Positions 45,300 to 55,062 of a DNA stretch of 64,000 bases are shown one piece after another. The stretch lies in NCBI RefSeq assembly GCF_001854125.1, contig NZ_CP017715.1, positions 806,001 to 870,000 of the forward strand. Reading direction: 5' to 3'. A program made the translations under genes and the position numbers. This DNA is from Marinobacter salinus. GTDB taxonomy: Bacteria > Pseudomonadota > Gammaproteobacteria > Pseudomonadales > Oleiphilaceae. Within the stretch, counting starts at the first letter, position 1. Each line of letters begins with the position of its first letter. The notes under the pieces were generated by a model. That model ran no database searches, was not told the origin of the DNA, and saw only the letters and a list, made by a program, of their open reading frames with translations.

Positions 45300-46073
45300 T
45301 CAATCGTCGTAATCGGCTTTCTTCTTCCACTCATCGTCGTGCAGGAACGTGTCCCATTCACGGTCAAGCTTGGATTGCGACTCGGCGTTGGCGGTGTCTT
45401 TGCCTTCCGTATCCATGACTTCGAGTTCTTTGATCCGGGTACGGAAACTCTTGACGGCCTTCATTGCCAGTGGGTTGTCACGGGATTTCCCCAATTCGGT
45501 ACTGGCCAGGTGGTAGGCATGAATCGCCTTGCGGATTTCATTCTGCCTGACATAATCGCGCGCCTGGAAAACGTGCAGATCCGCATGGGTTTTGTGGACC
45601 AGAAACAGGACATATTTGAGGTTTTTCTTGGCGGTGGCTGTGTCGATGCGCCCGCTCTTATGCATCGCCTCAACCATCTTGAACAGGTTCTGGAGAAGCT
45701 CTTTTACATAAGTGGACTTCTCTGGAGAGTCGATTTTCACGGGGGTCCGGGCGTCACGCTTTTCCATGATTTCGGTTTTAAGTTCTAGCGCGGACTCTTG
45801 CCAGTTACTGACCGGCAGATCTGCCTTAAGCCTGGTCAGTTCTGCACAGGCTTCTTCCATGCGTTTAATGAGCAGGAGTTTCAGGTCGGCTGTGAAGTAT
45901 TGCCCAGGGATTTCCGAGAGCAGGCGATGTGCTCTCTTGTACCCGTCTTCCTGAGCAGTAATCTTGCGCACGCGCTCAATGCGAGCTCGCTCACGCATCT
46001 GGCTGAAAATAATGATGACGATCGAGACAGTAACGATGGCCGCCAGTAAAAGGACAATCGTAATGGTATCCAT
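45300..46073 (-). CDS. Hypothetical membrane-anchored coiled-coil protein (257 aa)
   Basis: I do not recognise this family. The N-terminus has one strong membrane helix (ITIVLLLAAIVTVSIVIIIF), probably with the rest in the cytosol. The body is mostly helical and highly charged: RERARIERVRKITAQEDGYK, then EKSTYVKELLQNLFKMVEAM, TATAKKNLKYVLFLVHKTHA and QNEIRKAIHAYHLASTELGK. The C-terminal tail is acidic (WDTFLHDDEWKKKADYDD). The gene lies 56 bp before the hybrid kinase on the same strand and may be cotranscribed. Confidence 0.75.
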   Translation of the reverse strand: MDTITIVLLLAAIVTVSIVIIIFSQMRERARIERVRKITAQEDGYKRAHRLLSEIPGQYFTADLKLLLIKRMEEACAELTRLKADLPVSNWQESALELKTEIMEKRDARTPVKIDSPEKSTYVKELLQNLFKMVEAMHKSGRIDTATAKKNLKYVLFLVHKTHADLHVFQARDYVRQNEIRKAIHAYHLASTELGKSRDNPLAMKAVKSFRTRIKELEVMDTEGKDTANAESQSKLDREWDTFLHDDEWKKKADYDD

Positions 46074-46221
46074 AGTGTCAGTAATGGCTCCGGCTTCTGG
46101 ATCAAATGTAGGCTGGTGGGGGAGACCGGCCTCGATATGCCGATGTTATTCAGCAAGTGCGAGAAAGACTAGCAGAAATGCGGCACTGAATCCGTTTTGA
46201 AATGTGAAAGAACGCATTTTA

Positions 46222-46234
46222 CATTTATTAAATG
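46222..46234. promoter_or_regulatory. AT-rich palindrome upstream of the LysR gene
   Basis: CATTT-ATT-AAATG stands 96 bp before the LysR start, in an AT-rich stretch. It has a T-N11-A form typical of LysR operators, so autoregulation is possible. The match is short and could be chance. Confidence 0.25.
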
Positions 46235-46329
46235 AATAAATAAAACTTAAGGTATTGGTTTGATGAATGAGGGTTGGTAAAGTCAGCCGTGGTATCAAGT
46301 GAATTTTGCATTAAGCCCGGGAGCGGCTC

Positions 46330-47340
46330 ATGGATATTTCTCGCGTTGACCTGAATCTGCTGGTTTATCTGGACGTGCTCTTGCGGGAGCGCAATGTCAC
46401 CAAAGCTGCCAACCATTTGGGTATAACTCAGCCCGCCATGAGTAACGGACTCAGGAGGCTCCGTGATCTGTTCGGTGATCCACTGCTGGTCCGGACCAGT
46501 GAAGGCATGACCGCTACAGAGCGGGCAAGGGAGTTGCAGCCACTGGTGAGGGAGATTCTCTCGAATATCGAGCAGGCGGTACAGGACAAGACTCCGTTTT
46601 CAGCGCTGGATAGTCAGCGCGTGTTTCGCATTATGGCCAGTGACTACGCTGAGTCCTGTCTTATGCCCAGGGTGTTGAGGCGTATTCGTCAGGAAGCGCC
46701 CAATGTGACGCTGGACGTTCTTACGCCCAGTGATGTCAGCTTTCTGGACGTTGAACAGGGGCGCCTGGATATGGCGATAAACCGGTTCGATAAAATTCCC
46801 CAGTCCTTCCACCAGAAAACCCTGTGGACTGAGTATTTTGCCTGTCTGATGAATGCTCGCAACCCGATTCTGAAGGAGCCGTTCACTCTGGATACCTACC
46901 TTGATGCCAGCCATATCTGGGTCAGCAAGACCGGTTTTGGTGTGGGGGTCGGGGTTAACCCGAAAGATGTTCAGCGGTTAGGCTGGGTGGACGAAGCACT
47001 CTCGAGAATGGGGCGGAAGCGTCAGATTTCAGTGTTCACCAGGCATTATCAGGTGGCGATGTTGCTGGCTGAACAGCACGACCTTATCGCGACCCTGCCA
47101 TCCCGGGCGGCGTGGCTCCAGAAGGACAATCCGAATCTGGTGGTCAAGGTTCCACCCTTTGAGATACCGCCCTTTGAGCTGAAAATGGCATGGAGCCCAC
47201 TGTTGCAGCACAACGCGGATCACCAGTGGCTGAGAAAGCTGATTGCCGGGGTTGCGGAAGAGGTTGACGCCGAGTTTGCGCCTTTTGGCGCCCAGTTTGA
47301 ATCCGCTGACATGCCCCGGGCGCACCACTCAGAGCGGTAA
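46330..47340 (+). CDS. LysR-family transcriptional regulator
   Basis: A 336-residue regulator. The N-terminal winged helix-turn-helix reads NVTKAANHLGITQPAMSNGL, followed by LRDLFGDPLLVRTSEGMTAT. The type II periplasmic-binding domain fills residues about 90-300. The opening MDISRVDLNLLVYLDVLLRE resembles the NodD/LeuO-like branch that starts with an aromatic/leucine-rich segment. The inducer and target are unknown. Its 3' end overlaps the convergent GNAT gene by 12 bp. Confidence 0.9.
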   Translation: MDISRVDLNLLVYLDVLLRERNVTKAANHLGITQPAMSNGLRRLRDLFGDPLLVRTSEGMTATERARELQPLVREILSNIEQAVQDKTPFSALDSQRVFRIMASDYAESCLMPRVLRRIRQEAPNVTLDVLTPSDVSFLDVEQGRLDMAINRFDKIPQSFHQKTLWTEYFACLMNARNPILKEPFTLDTYLDASHIWVSKTGFGVGVGVNPKDVQRLGWVDEALSRMGRKRQISVFTRHYQVAMLLAEQHDLIATLPSRAAWLQKDNPNLVVKVPPFEIPPFELKMAWSPLLQHNADHQWLRKLIAGVAEEVDAEFAPFGAQFESADMPRAHHSER

Positions 47341-48294
47341 TTCCCGGAGTTCAAGTGAACTTCTGCCGACATCCCACATGCGCTGGAAGCTTTCAGAGAG
47401 CAATTTCACACGACCCCCATCCGAAAAATTGGCAAAACCCTCAGGCTTGTAGAAATCGTGACGGTAAACCACCCCTTCCCGGTCAGCCAGGAGAAAGGGT
47501 TGGTCGTCGATCGGGTAGTCATCATTTGCCAGTCGCAGCTCGATCCGGCTTGGCAGACGCCTCATTAGCTCAACAAGCTGATGGCGGCGCCTGATCAGGG
47601 GCTTGTCATCGTGAACCAGCAGGCGTACTTCGCTCAGTCGGTGTCGGCGGGCGAGGGCGGATATCAGTTCCCGGAAGCGGGACCGGTCGTACAGGTCATG
47701 CGCGAGTAGCCGGTCATAGAGCCAGAGCCGCTGGCCTGCCTGGCCGACTGCGGTATCCATGAGGTCAAGCATTTGGCTTTCTCGGTTAAACAGCCAGGTT
47801 TGGGAGTCTGCCCCAAGAATCATCGGTTGTAGGCTTTTGCCGAGTTCCTGTGAAAGTAGTGACGGTGCCAGACAGCGCATGTCGACATGTGGAATGCCGG
47901 CATCCTCATATAAATCCGAGCACACGTGAAAGCCGGATCGCTGATAAAAGGGAATGGCATGTTCTTGGGCAGACAGCTGAAGTTCAGAGTACTGGTCGGA
48001 AGCCTCACGGATCAGGTGCTGCAGCAAGGCCTCGCCTATTCCGCTACCGCGGAATTCCGGGAGTATCGCCATCCGGCCAATATGAGCCGTTTCTTCCAGT
48101 GTAGAGAAGAGGCGGGCAACCCCCACCGGCGTATTATCCGGCAGGACCGCCAGGTAATGATCCGCAATCTCGTCGGTATCGTCCCATTCCAGAGAGGGAG
48201 GAACCCTTTGCTCATCAATAAAGACTTGCTGGCGAATCTCGCGGACGGAACCCGGGGCGAGTTGCCAGCTGTATTTCCTGAATCTCACGTTCAT
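47329..48294 (-). CDS. GNAT N-acetyltransferase with C-terminal phospholipase D-like domain
   Basis: A 321-residue fusion. Residues about 1-145 are an ElaA-like GNAT domain; the acetyl-CoA motif is RMAILPEFRGSGIGEALLQHL. The C-terminal part (about 160-321) fits a PLD-like non-catalytic domain, with SQTWLFNRESQMLDLMDTAV and LVHDDKPLIRRRHQL, but I see no HxKxxxxD motif. The substrate is unknown. The same strand continues into roxA 9 bp upstream. Confidence 0.82.
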   Translation of the reverse strand: MNVRFRKYSWQLAPGSVREIRQQVFIDEQRVPPSLEWDDTDEIADHYLAVLPDNTPVGVARLFSTLEETAHIGRMAILPEFRGSGIGEALLQHLIREASDQYSELQLSAQEHAIPFYQRSGFHVCSDLYEDAGIPHVDMRCLAPSLLSQELGKSLQPMILGADSQTWLFNRESQMLDLMDTAVGQAGQRLWLYDRLLAHDLYDRSRFRELISALARRHRLSEVRLLVHDDKPLIRRRHQLVELMRRLPSRIELRLANDDYPIDDQPFLLADREGVVYRHDFYKPEGFANFSDGGRVKLLSESFQRMWDVGRSSLELRELPL

Positions 48295-48303
48295 GGCGAG
48301 TGA

Positions 48304-49455
48304 CTACTCGAAATAAACCGAGCCTTGATTGTACAAACTTGTCATCAGACCTAGAAGGGCTTCGTCCTGAACAAGAGATGCAAGCGACGGCATATCGATA
48401 CGGGCACCAGCGCACAGTAGCGGTGCCAGCGGTTTTGCATCACCTTTCAACAGGTATTGCTCGCCATCAACGAACAATGCGGTTTCCTCACCGAGTTCAT
48501 GGTAAGCAAACCGGGAGCCTTCGTTCCAGCGCAACTGTTCGCCGGCCCCTATGGCAACGTTGAAGTCCCCTGGCGATGCCGGTTCCTCGGCAGGGACAAC
48601 GATATCCATGCTTTTGGGCGCGGTCGCATACTGGCCGAACCAGAGAGACAGTTGCCGGCGATCGCCGGTTTTTTCCCGGATAATACTGTCGAGCTTATCA
48701 ATAACACCTGGCTGAATCGTTCCGGGGTTATCCTGCAACCCCAGGTCAGGGTCGGTGAGGTGATTCGAGGCATCCGACTGGCTACAAAGAAAATCGGTAA
48801 ACCCGGTCAGGATATCGTCAATGGTGGGCGCCCGAAAGCCGACCGAAAGGGTGATGCAATCGTTTTCGGCGATACCATGGTGCCCAACACCTGGGGGAAG
48901 GTACAGCATATCGCCCGGCTCGAGAGTAACGGTTTCCTGGCCCTCCCAACTGCTCAGTATCCTCAGGGGAGTGCCTTCAACCCTGGCGGAGGTCTGGTCG
49001 CAATGGCCGCCAAAAGTCCAGCGGCGCTGGCCCTGCGCCTGCACCAGGAACACATCATACTGATCGTAGTGGGGGCCGACGCTGCCTCCCTTGGGGGCGT
49101 AACTGGCCATGATGTCGTCCAGGCGCCAGTTGGGTATAAACCGGAAATGCTCCAGCAGATCGGCAATCTCCGGCACCCAGTGGTCCAGGCCCTGAACCAG
49201 GAGTGTCCAGTCCCGTTCCGGAAGCTGGCTGAACCGGTCGGGTTTGAAGGGGCCGTTATGCAGCTGCCAGGGCTTGCCATTGTCATCTTCGATAACGATC
49301 CTGGATTCGACTCCCTCTTCGCATGCAAGCCCGGCCAGCTCATCGGCGCTTACCGGACACTGGAATCCCGGGAACGCCTGGCGGATCACCAGCGGCTTTT
49401 TCTGCCAGTGATCCCGCAGAAATTCAGTAGGTGACAATCCGCCAAGCATGTCCAT
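48304..49455 (-). CDS. roxA: 50S ribosomal protein L16 arginine hydroxylase RoxA
   Basis: A 383-residue JmjC/cupin dioxygenase of the YcfD/RoxA family. The 2-oxoglutarate/Fe(II) motif is HxD in VGPHYDQYDVFLVQ, with the distal His in PPGVGHHGIAEND. The start MDMLGGLSPTEFLRDHWQKKPLV matches the family; an ATG at 49449 is an alternative. It hydroxylates an arginine of ribosomal protein L16. Confidence 0.92.
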   Translation of the reverse strand: MDMLGGLSPTEFLRDHWQKKPLVIRQAFPGFQCPVSADELAGLACEEGVESRIVIEDDNGKPWQLHNGPFKPDRFSQLPERDWTLLVQGLDHWVPEIADLLEHFRFIPNWRLDDIMASYAPKGGSVGPHYDQYDVFLVQAQGQRRWTFGGHCDQTSARVEGTPLRILSSWEGQETVTLEPGDMLYLPPGVGHHGIAENDCITLSVGFRAPTIDDILTGFTDFLCSQSDASNHLTDPDLGLQDNPGTIQPGVIDKLDSIIREKTGDRRQLSLWFGQYATAPKSMDIVVPAEEPASPGDFNVAIGAGEQLRWNEGSRFAYHELGEETALFVDGEQYLLKGDAKPLAPLLCAGARIDMPSLASLVQDEALLGLMTSLYNQGSVYFE

Positions 49456-49470
49456 GTGTCTGCTCCAGGT

Positions 49471-50853
<1,383 letters not shown>

Positions 50854-50927
50854 TCATCAAAGAATCGGGTCAAAAGAAAATTAGGGGGCGCATATAATAC
50901 ACCAGCGCCGCTCCTGAATCAGTCGGA

Positions 50928-51572
50928 TCAGTGGTAAAGGGATCGATTGGCTTTTTCGGCCAGCTCGCGGGCATGGTGGATGACCTTCTTACGCGAGAAA
51001 ATCAGCTGCCAGCGACGGCCGCCGGTCTGGCGCCATAGAACAGCCGAGCGGATTCCGGCCAGTAGCAGTGCGCGAACCTTGGCGGCATTTTCTTCCCGTT
51101 GAAGGACCGTTGGGTTCCCGCTGACCTGAATGCGCAGCCGAAAGGTGCTGATGGTATCTGCATAGATTGAGGCAAGGTTGCTGATCAGGTTGCTGTGAGT
51201 GTACCCAAAATGGCTCGCAGTATGGCGTGCCTGGTCGATTCGACTACCAATAACGTCCAGCATGTCTGGTCGTTTATTGAGTTTTGACTCGAGGTGGATC
51301 AGGTTCAATACATAGCGCAGTACTTCGATATCCTGCTGCTTGCTTTGTTTACTCAGCACCGAAGAGAGCGTAACAAGGCCTTCGCGGATATCTGTCAGCT
51401 CACCGCCGTAGACATCCAGCGTGGATGCCGGGTTGGTGGCAAAGAGGGAGCGGATGCAGGTTTCCAGGCTGGCCTCTGAACATTGACCGTTATGGGCCAG
51501 TTGCTGAACAAGGTTTGCGGCCTGAAACACCCCGGCGAGCGCGAGCGTCTGGTCGTGAATGTTACGGCTCAT
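50928..51572 (-). CDS. hflD: HflD-like high-frequency lysogenization protein
   Basis: A 214-residue helical protein of the HflD (YcfC) family, which in E. coli binds the phage lambda CII protein; its normal role is unclear. Family features are [19 protein letters not shown] and the [19 protein letters not shown] and [20 protein letters not shown] segments. It overlaps mnmA by 4 bp (ATGA) and precedes purB, the classic gammaproteobacterial order. Confidence 0.93.
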   Translation of the reverse strand: MSRNIHDQTLALAGVFQAANLVQQLAHNGQCSEASLETCIRSLFATNPASTLDVYGGELTDIREGLVTLSSVLSKQSKQQDIEVLRYVLNLIHLESKLNKRPDMLDVIGSRIDQARHTASHFGYTHSNLISNLASIYADTISTFRLRIQVSGNPTVLQREENAAKVRALLLAGIRSAVLWRQTGGRRWQLIFSRKKVIHHARELAEKANRSLYH

Positions 51573-52747
51573 GCACGGGTTTCCTGTTCCTCAGATTCCG
51601 GGAGGCGTTCGGGGAGAGAAGCTCCATCACGCCACGTTTGCTCGATTACGGCACCACCGAGGCAGACATCTCCATCGTAAAACACGACCGACTGACCCGG
51701 GGTAACCGCTCGCTGGGCATCATCAAATACGACCTTGACGCCGCCATCAATAATCCAGACTTCGCAGCACTGGTCGGGCTGGCGATAGCGTGTTTTGGCT
51801 TTGCAGCGAAAACGGTTCGCTGGTGGTTCGCCGGCTATCCAGTCTACAGGGCCGGATACCAGCCCTCTGGAAAACAGAAGCGGATGGTTCTTGCCCTGGA
51901 CCGCGATCAGTATGTTCCGGGTCAGATCTTTTTCCGCTACGTACCAGGGTTCGTCACCGAACTCGCTCAGCCCACCAATACCGAGGCCTTGTCTCTGCCC
52001 GATGGTATGATACATCAGACCCTGGTGGCGCCCGATTACCTTGCCGTCCGGTGTTTCTATATCTCCGGGCTGCGCTGGAAGGTACTGTTTCAGAAAATCG
52101 GTAAACTTTCGCTCGCCGATAAAGCAGATGCCCGTCGAGTCTTTTTTGTCATGGGTGACGAAACCCTGTTTCTCTGCGATCCGGCGGACTTCCGGCTTCT
52201 CCAGTTCGCCCACAGGGAATAGAGTTCTGGCAATGCGTTCGCCCGATACAGCATGAAGGAAGTAGCTCTGGTCCTTGTTGGGGTCAAGCCCTTTTAGCAG
52301 CTGGGCCTTCCCCGGTTTGCCGGCAAGCGATCGCTGGCGGGCATAGTGGCCGGTTGCAATGTAGTCGGCACCCAGAGTAATGGCGTAATCCAGAAACGCC
52401 CGGAATTTAACTTCTTTGTTGCACAGGATATCCGGGTTTGGTGTCCGCCCCGCCTTGTATTCGGACAGGAAGTGTTCGAATACGCGATCCCAGTATTCGG
52501 CTGCGAAACTTGCGGTGTGGAGTTTGATGCCTATGGCATCGGCAACTGCCTGGGCATCGGCAAGATCGGTCATGGCGGTACAATATTCGGTTCCGTCGTC
52601 CTCGTCCCAGTTTTTCATGAACAGGCCTTCGACCTGGTAGCCCTGGTCTTTCAGTAACCATGCTGCGACAGAAGAATCCACGCCGCCGGACATACCGACG
52701 ATCACTCGGGTGCTTTCAACAGGTCCTGTTTCAGATACGTTTGTCAT
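51569..52747 (-). CDS. mnmA: tRNA-specific 2-thiouridylase MnmA
   Basis: A 392-residue enzyme that puts sulfur on U34 of tRNAs for Lys, Glu and Gln. The PP-loop is [15 protein letters not shown]. The catalytic cysteines lie in [12 protein letters not shown] and in [12 protein letters not shown]. The length and C-terminal barrel are normal. It overlaps hflD by 4 bp. Confidence 0.97.
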   Translation of the reverse strand: MTNVSETGPVESTRVIVGMSGGVDSSVAAWLLKDQGYQVEGLFMKNWDEDDGTEYCTAMTDLADAQAVADAIGIKLHTASFAAEYWDRVFEHFLSEYKAGRTPNPDILCNKEVKFRAFLDYAITLGADYIATGHYARQRSLAGKPGKAQLLKGLDPNKDQSYFLHAVSGERIARTLFPVGELEKPEVRRIAEKQGFVTHDKKDSTGICFIGERKFTDFLKQYLPAQPGDIETPDGKVIGRHQGLMYHTIGQRQGLGIGGLSEFGDEPWYVAEKDLTRNILIAVQGKNHPLLFSRGLVSGPVDWIAGEPPANRFRCKAKTRYRQPDQCCEVWIIDGGVKVVFDDAQRAVTPGQSVVFYDGDVCLGGAVIEQTWRDGASLPERLPESEEQETRA

Positions 52748-52794
52748 GAATGCTTCAGTAAAGGTGAAAAGCCGCTGAGTTTATCATTTTCCCC

Positions 52795-53247
52795 TCACTG
52801 CGTCTGCGCATCGACCACGACATCCAGTGGATAGCGCCGCCCGTTTCGGTAATCTTCTATGCACTCAATCACAAGAGGGCTGCGAAGTTTTGCTCCAAGC
52901 TTTCGGATATCGTCCAGATTCAGCCAGTGTGCAGCGATGATTCCGGTGTCCAGTTCGTCAGTCACGTGTTTCAGTGCCCTTGCGGAGTAGCAGAACCGAT
53001 AATAGGTGATCCCGTTGGCAGGTGCTTTGTAGGTGTACACCCCCAAAAAGTGCTCGGGTTCTACTTTCCAGCCTGTTTCCTCGAGGGTCTCCCGCCGAAC
53101 TGCATCCAGAATGGCTTCATCTTCTTCTATGTGCCCCGCAGGTTGATTGAAAACGACGCGACCGCCGCTGAACTCTTCTACAACCAGAAACCGGCCCTCC
53201 TGGTCTTCAACGATCACGGCAACGGTGGCATGGGGGGTCCAGGTCAT
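52795..53247 (-). CDS. nudJ: Nudix phosphatase NudJ
   Basis: A 150-residue Nudix hydrolase. The complete Nudix box is [20 protein letters not shown] followed by TG. The N-terminus [20 protein letters not shown] and [12 protein letters not shown] match NudJ (YmfB), which acts on thiamine pyrophosphate and nucleoside di- and triphosphates. It overlaps rluE by 4 bp, as in E. coli. Confidence 0.93.
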   Translation of the reverse strand: MTWTPHATVAVIVEDQEGRFLVVEEFSGGRVVFNQPAGHIEEDEAILDAVRRETLEETGWKVEPEHFLGVYTYKAPANGITYYRFCYSARALKHVTDELDTGIIAAHWLNLDDIRKLGAKLRSPLVIECIEDYRNGRRYPLDVVVDAQTQ

Positions 53248-53876
53248 GGCTTTCGGGGACTCCTTTTCGGGTGACCAGAGTTTCGTTTTCCTTGCCGGCT
53301 CACTGGAGAAGCGGGAATGTGAACCGTGACTGTTCGGTATTGTCCCGGTTTTAGTCCCTCCAGTGTCCAGTCCCCTATACGGTAGCGGATCAGCCTGAGG
53401 GTAGGAAAGCCCACGGCAGCGGTCATGCGTCGAACTTGCCGGTTCCGGCCCTCGGTGATCGTCAGTTCCAGCCAGCTTGTGGGCACAGATTCGCGATACC
53501 TTACCGGAGGGGATCGTTCCCAGATCTCTGGCTCAACAATTCTTTCGGCGCTGGCTGGTGCTGTGATGCCATCCTTCAGTTCTACCCCCCGACGAAGCCG
53601 GGCAAGCGCTTCATCAGTAATCCGGCCCTCAACTTGTACCCAGTAAGTTTTGGGCATTTTCAGGGCCGGGGAAGCGATACGGTGTTGAAGCGCCCCCTCG
53701 TTGGTCAGCAACAGCAGGCCCTCGGAATCGTAATCCAGCCTGCCAGCCGGATAAACGCCGGGTACCTGTATCCATGTCGCAAGCGTTGGTCTCGCGGGTT
53801 TCGATGTGCCCTGCCGTTCATCCGTAAACTGGCTGAGAGCACGAAACGGTTTATTAAAAAGAATCAGATCTGCCAT
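53244..53876 (-). CDS. rluE: 23S rRNA pseudouridine(2457) synthase RluE
   Basis: A 210-residue pseudouridine synthase. The catalytic motif is [17 protein letters not shown] with the nucleophilic Asp. The ATG at 53876 gives the usual start ([11 protein letters not shown]); the frame to 54014 is not supported. It modifies the A-loop region of 23S rRNA. The pair rluE-nudJ is conserved in gammaproteobacteria. Confidence 0.93.
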   Translation of the reverse strand: MADLILFNKPFRALSQFTDERQGTSKPARPTLATWIQVPGVYPAGRLDYDSEGLLLLTNEGALQHRIASPALKMPKTYWVQVEGRITDEALARLRRGVELKDGITAPASAERIVEPEIWERSPPVRYRESVPTSWLELTITEGRNRQVRRMTAAVGFPTLRLIRYRIGDWTLEGLKPGQYRTVTVHIPASPVSRQGKRNSGHPKRSPRKP

Positions 53877-54054
53877 GCCAGTCAGACATTCCGGTAAGAG
53901 TATGGGTTCAGCTCGAAAGGGTACTGTAATGGCTGCGATTGGCAAGGGCGGGTGGGTTTGGGGCGTTGATGAATCGGGAATAGGATAAACAATGGCCGCT
54001 CTTGCCCACCCCAACAGCGGTGGGCGTAGCGGACTATGATCCGATTATGTCCGA

Positions 54055-54369
54055 TCAGGCATTCACTGCACGGGGTGGGTAATCTCCCCGGCCGGACTCC
54101 TGCGAATCGGATTCGTTATTTACGGTTGCTGTTTCGGAACCGTCCTGAGCCTTCGTTTGGGGCTGTTCTTCCGGAACAATATTGACCGCATGGATGCCCT
54201 TGTCACTGGGCTTTTTGTCAAAGGTGACGGCCTGGCCGGCTTTCAGTGTCTTGTACCCGTCCATCTGAACCGAAGAAAAATGTGCAAACAAATCGTCACT
54301 GCAACCATCTTCGATGATGAACCCGTACCCTTTGGCATTGTTAAACCATTTGACCTTGCCTCTTGGCAT
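54055..54369 (-). CDS. Cold-shock domain protein (CspD-like) with acidic tail
   Basis: A 104-residue protein. Residues 1-68 are a cold-shock domain with RNP1 (KGYGFI) and RNP2 (DLFAHFS) motifs. The remaining 36 residues form a polar, acidic tail (DGSETATVNNESDSQESGRG) not found in the standard CspD of E. coli (74 residues). GGGGAG lies before the ATG at 54369. It binds single-stranded nucleic acid. Its place beside clpS/clpA matches the cspD-clpS-clpA order of gammaproteobacteria. Confidence 0.88.
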   Translation of the reverse strand: MPRGKVKWFNNAKGYGFIIEDGCSDDLFAHFSSVQMDGYKTLKAGQAVTFDKKPSDKGIHAVNIVPEEQPQTKAQDGSETATVNNESDSQESGRGDYPPRAVNA

Positions 54370-54681
54370 GATGAACTCCCCTGTTCCTTTGCTGTCACAT
54401 ATTATTATTGGTGTTCTGCGCCATTCCGTCGAGCGAGCCCGACGCGAATCCCGTTACATAATGATGGTATGCCTTAACATTATTTTACAATGCACATTAA
54501 CTTTCGACCAATCAGGTCGTCTAGTCAATAGTTTCTATTGCCGGAATGTGTGGTTGAACGCGGTCTGGAAGCGGTATCATGTTCGTATCGATAAATATCT
54601 CACGCCCGGTCTTCGGCACAGCTTGAAAACACGGGGCCAGACAACCACATTTAACCAAGGGCACCGATAAACCGGTAAAGA
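54370..54681. other. 312-bp divergent intergenic region between csp and clpS
   Basis: No gene is visible. It should hold the promoters and leaders of both flanking genes. The part at 54450-54510 is AT-rich, as is common in cold-shock gene leaders. A small inverted repeat CGACC-AATCA-GGTCG lies at 54504-54518. A candidate TATCAT -10 with an upstream TTGAAC occurs near 54553-54579, but the 15-bp spacing is poor. Nothing here is certain. Confidence 0.4.
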
Positions 54682-55044
54682 ATGATGCGGACTATCGAGA
54701 ATTCTCTACTAGTATTCAATCAGGGGGAGGACGAACAACCGGGGCGACAGGATGACCTCAGCGTTGCTCCCGAGAAACCGGCCTTGAAGCGCCCAGCGCG
54801 CTACCGGGTGGTTCTTCTGAACGACGACTACACACCCATGGATTTTGTGGTAGAAGTGTTGATGACGTTCTTTGCAATGAACGAAGAGAAGGCGACGCAG
54901 GTGATGCTGCTCGTCCATACGCAAGGAAGAGCCGTATGTGGGGTTTATACCCGAGACATCGCAGAAACAAAGGCGGCACAGGTGAACCAGTATTCCTCGG
55001 AATGCGAACATCCGCTCCTTTGCGAGATTGAACGTGCGGACTGA
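54682..55044 (+). CDS. clpS: ClpAP adaptor ClpS
   Basis: A 120-residue N-degron adaptor. The core [20 protein letters not shown] holds the residues that bind N-terminal Phe/Leu/Trp/Tyr of substrates, and the tail [13 protein letters not shown] closes the family pattern. It hands bulky N-terminal substrates to ClpA. Two ATGs (54682, 54685) follow GGTAAAGA. clpA starts 18 bp after its stop. Confidence 0.97.
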   Translation: MMRTIENSLLVFNQGEDEQPGRQDDLSVAPEKPALKRPARYRVVLLNDDYTPMDFVVEVLMTFFAMNEEKATQVMLLVHTQGRAVCGVYTRDIAETKAAQVNQYSSECEHPLLCEIERAD

Positions 55045-55062
55045 AAGACGTTGGGGTGGCCC

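Noticed and set aside
53877..54014. N-terminal extension of rluE
   Set aside because: No family support; the conserved start is at 53876.
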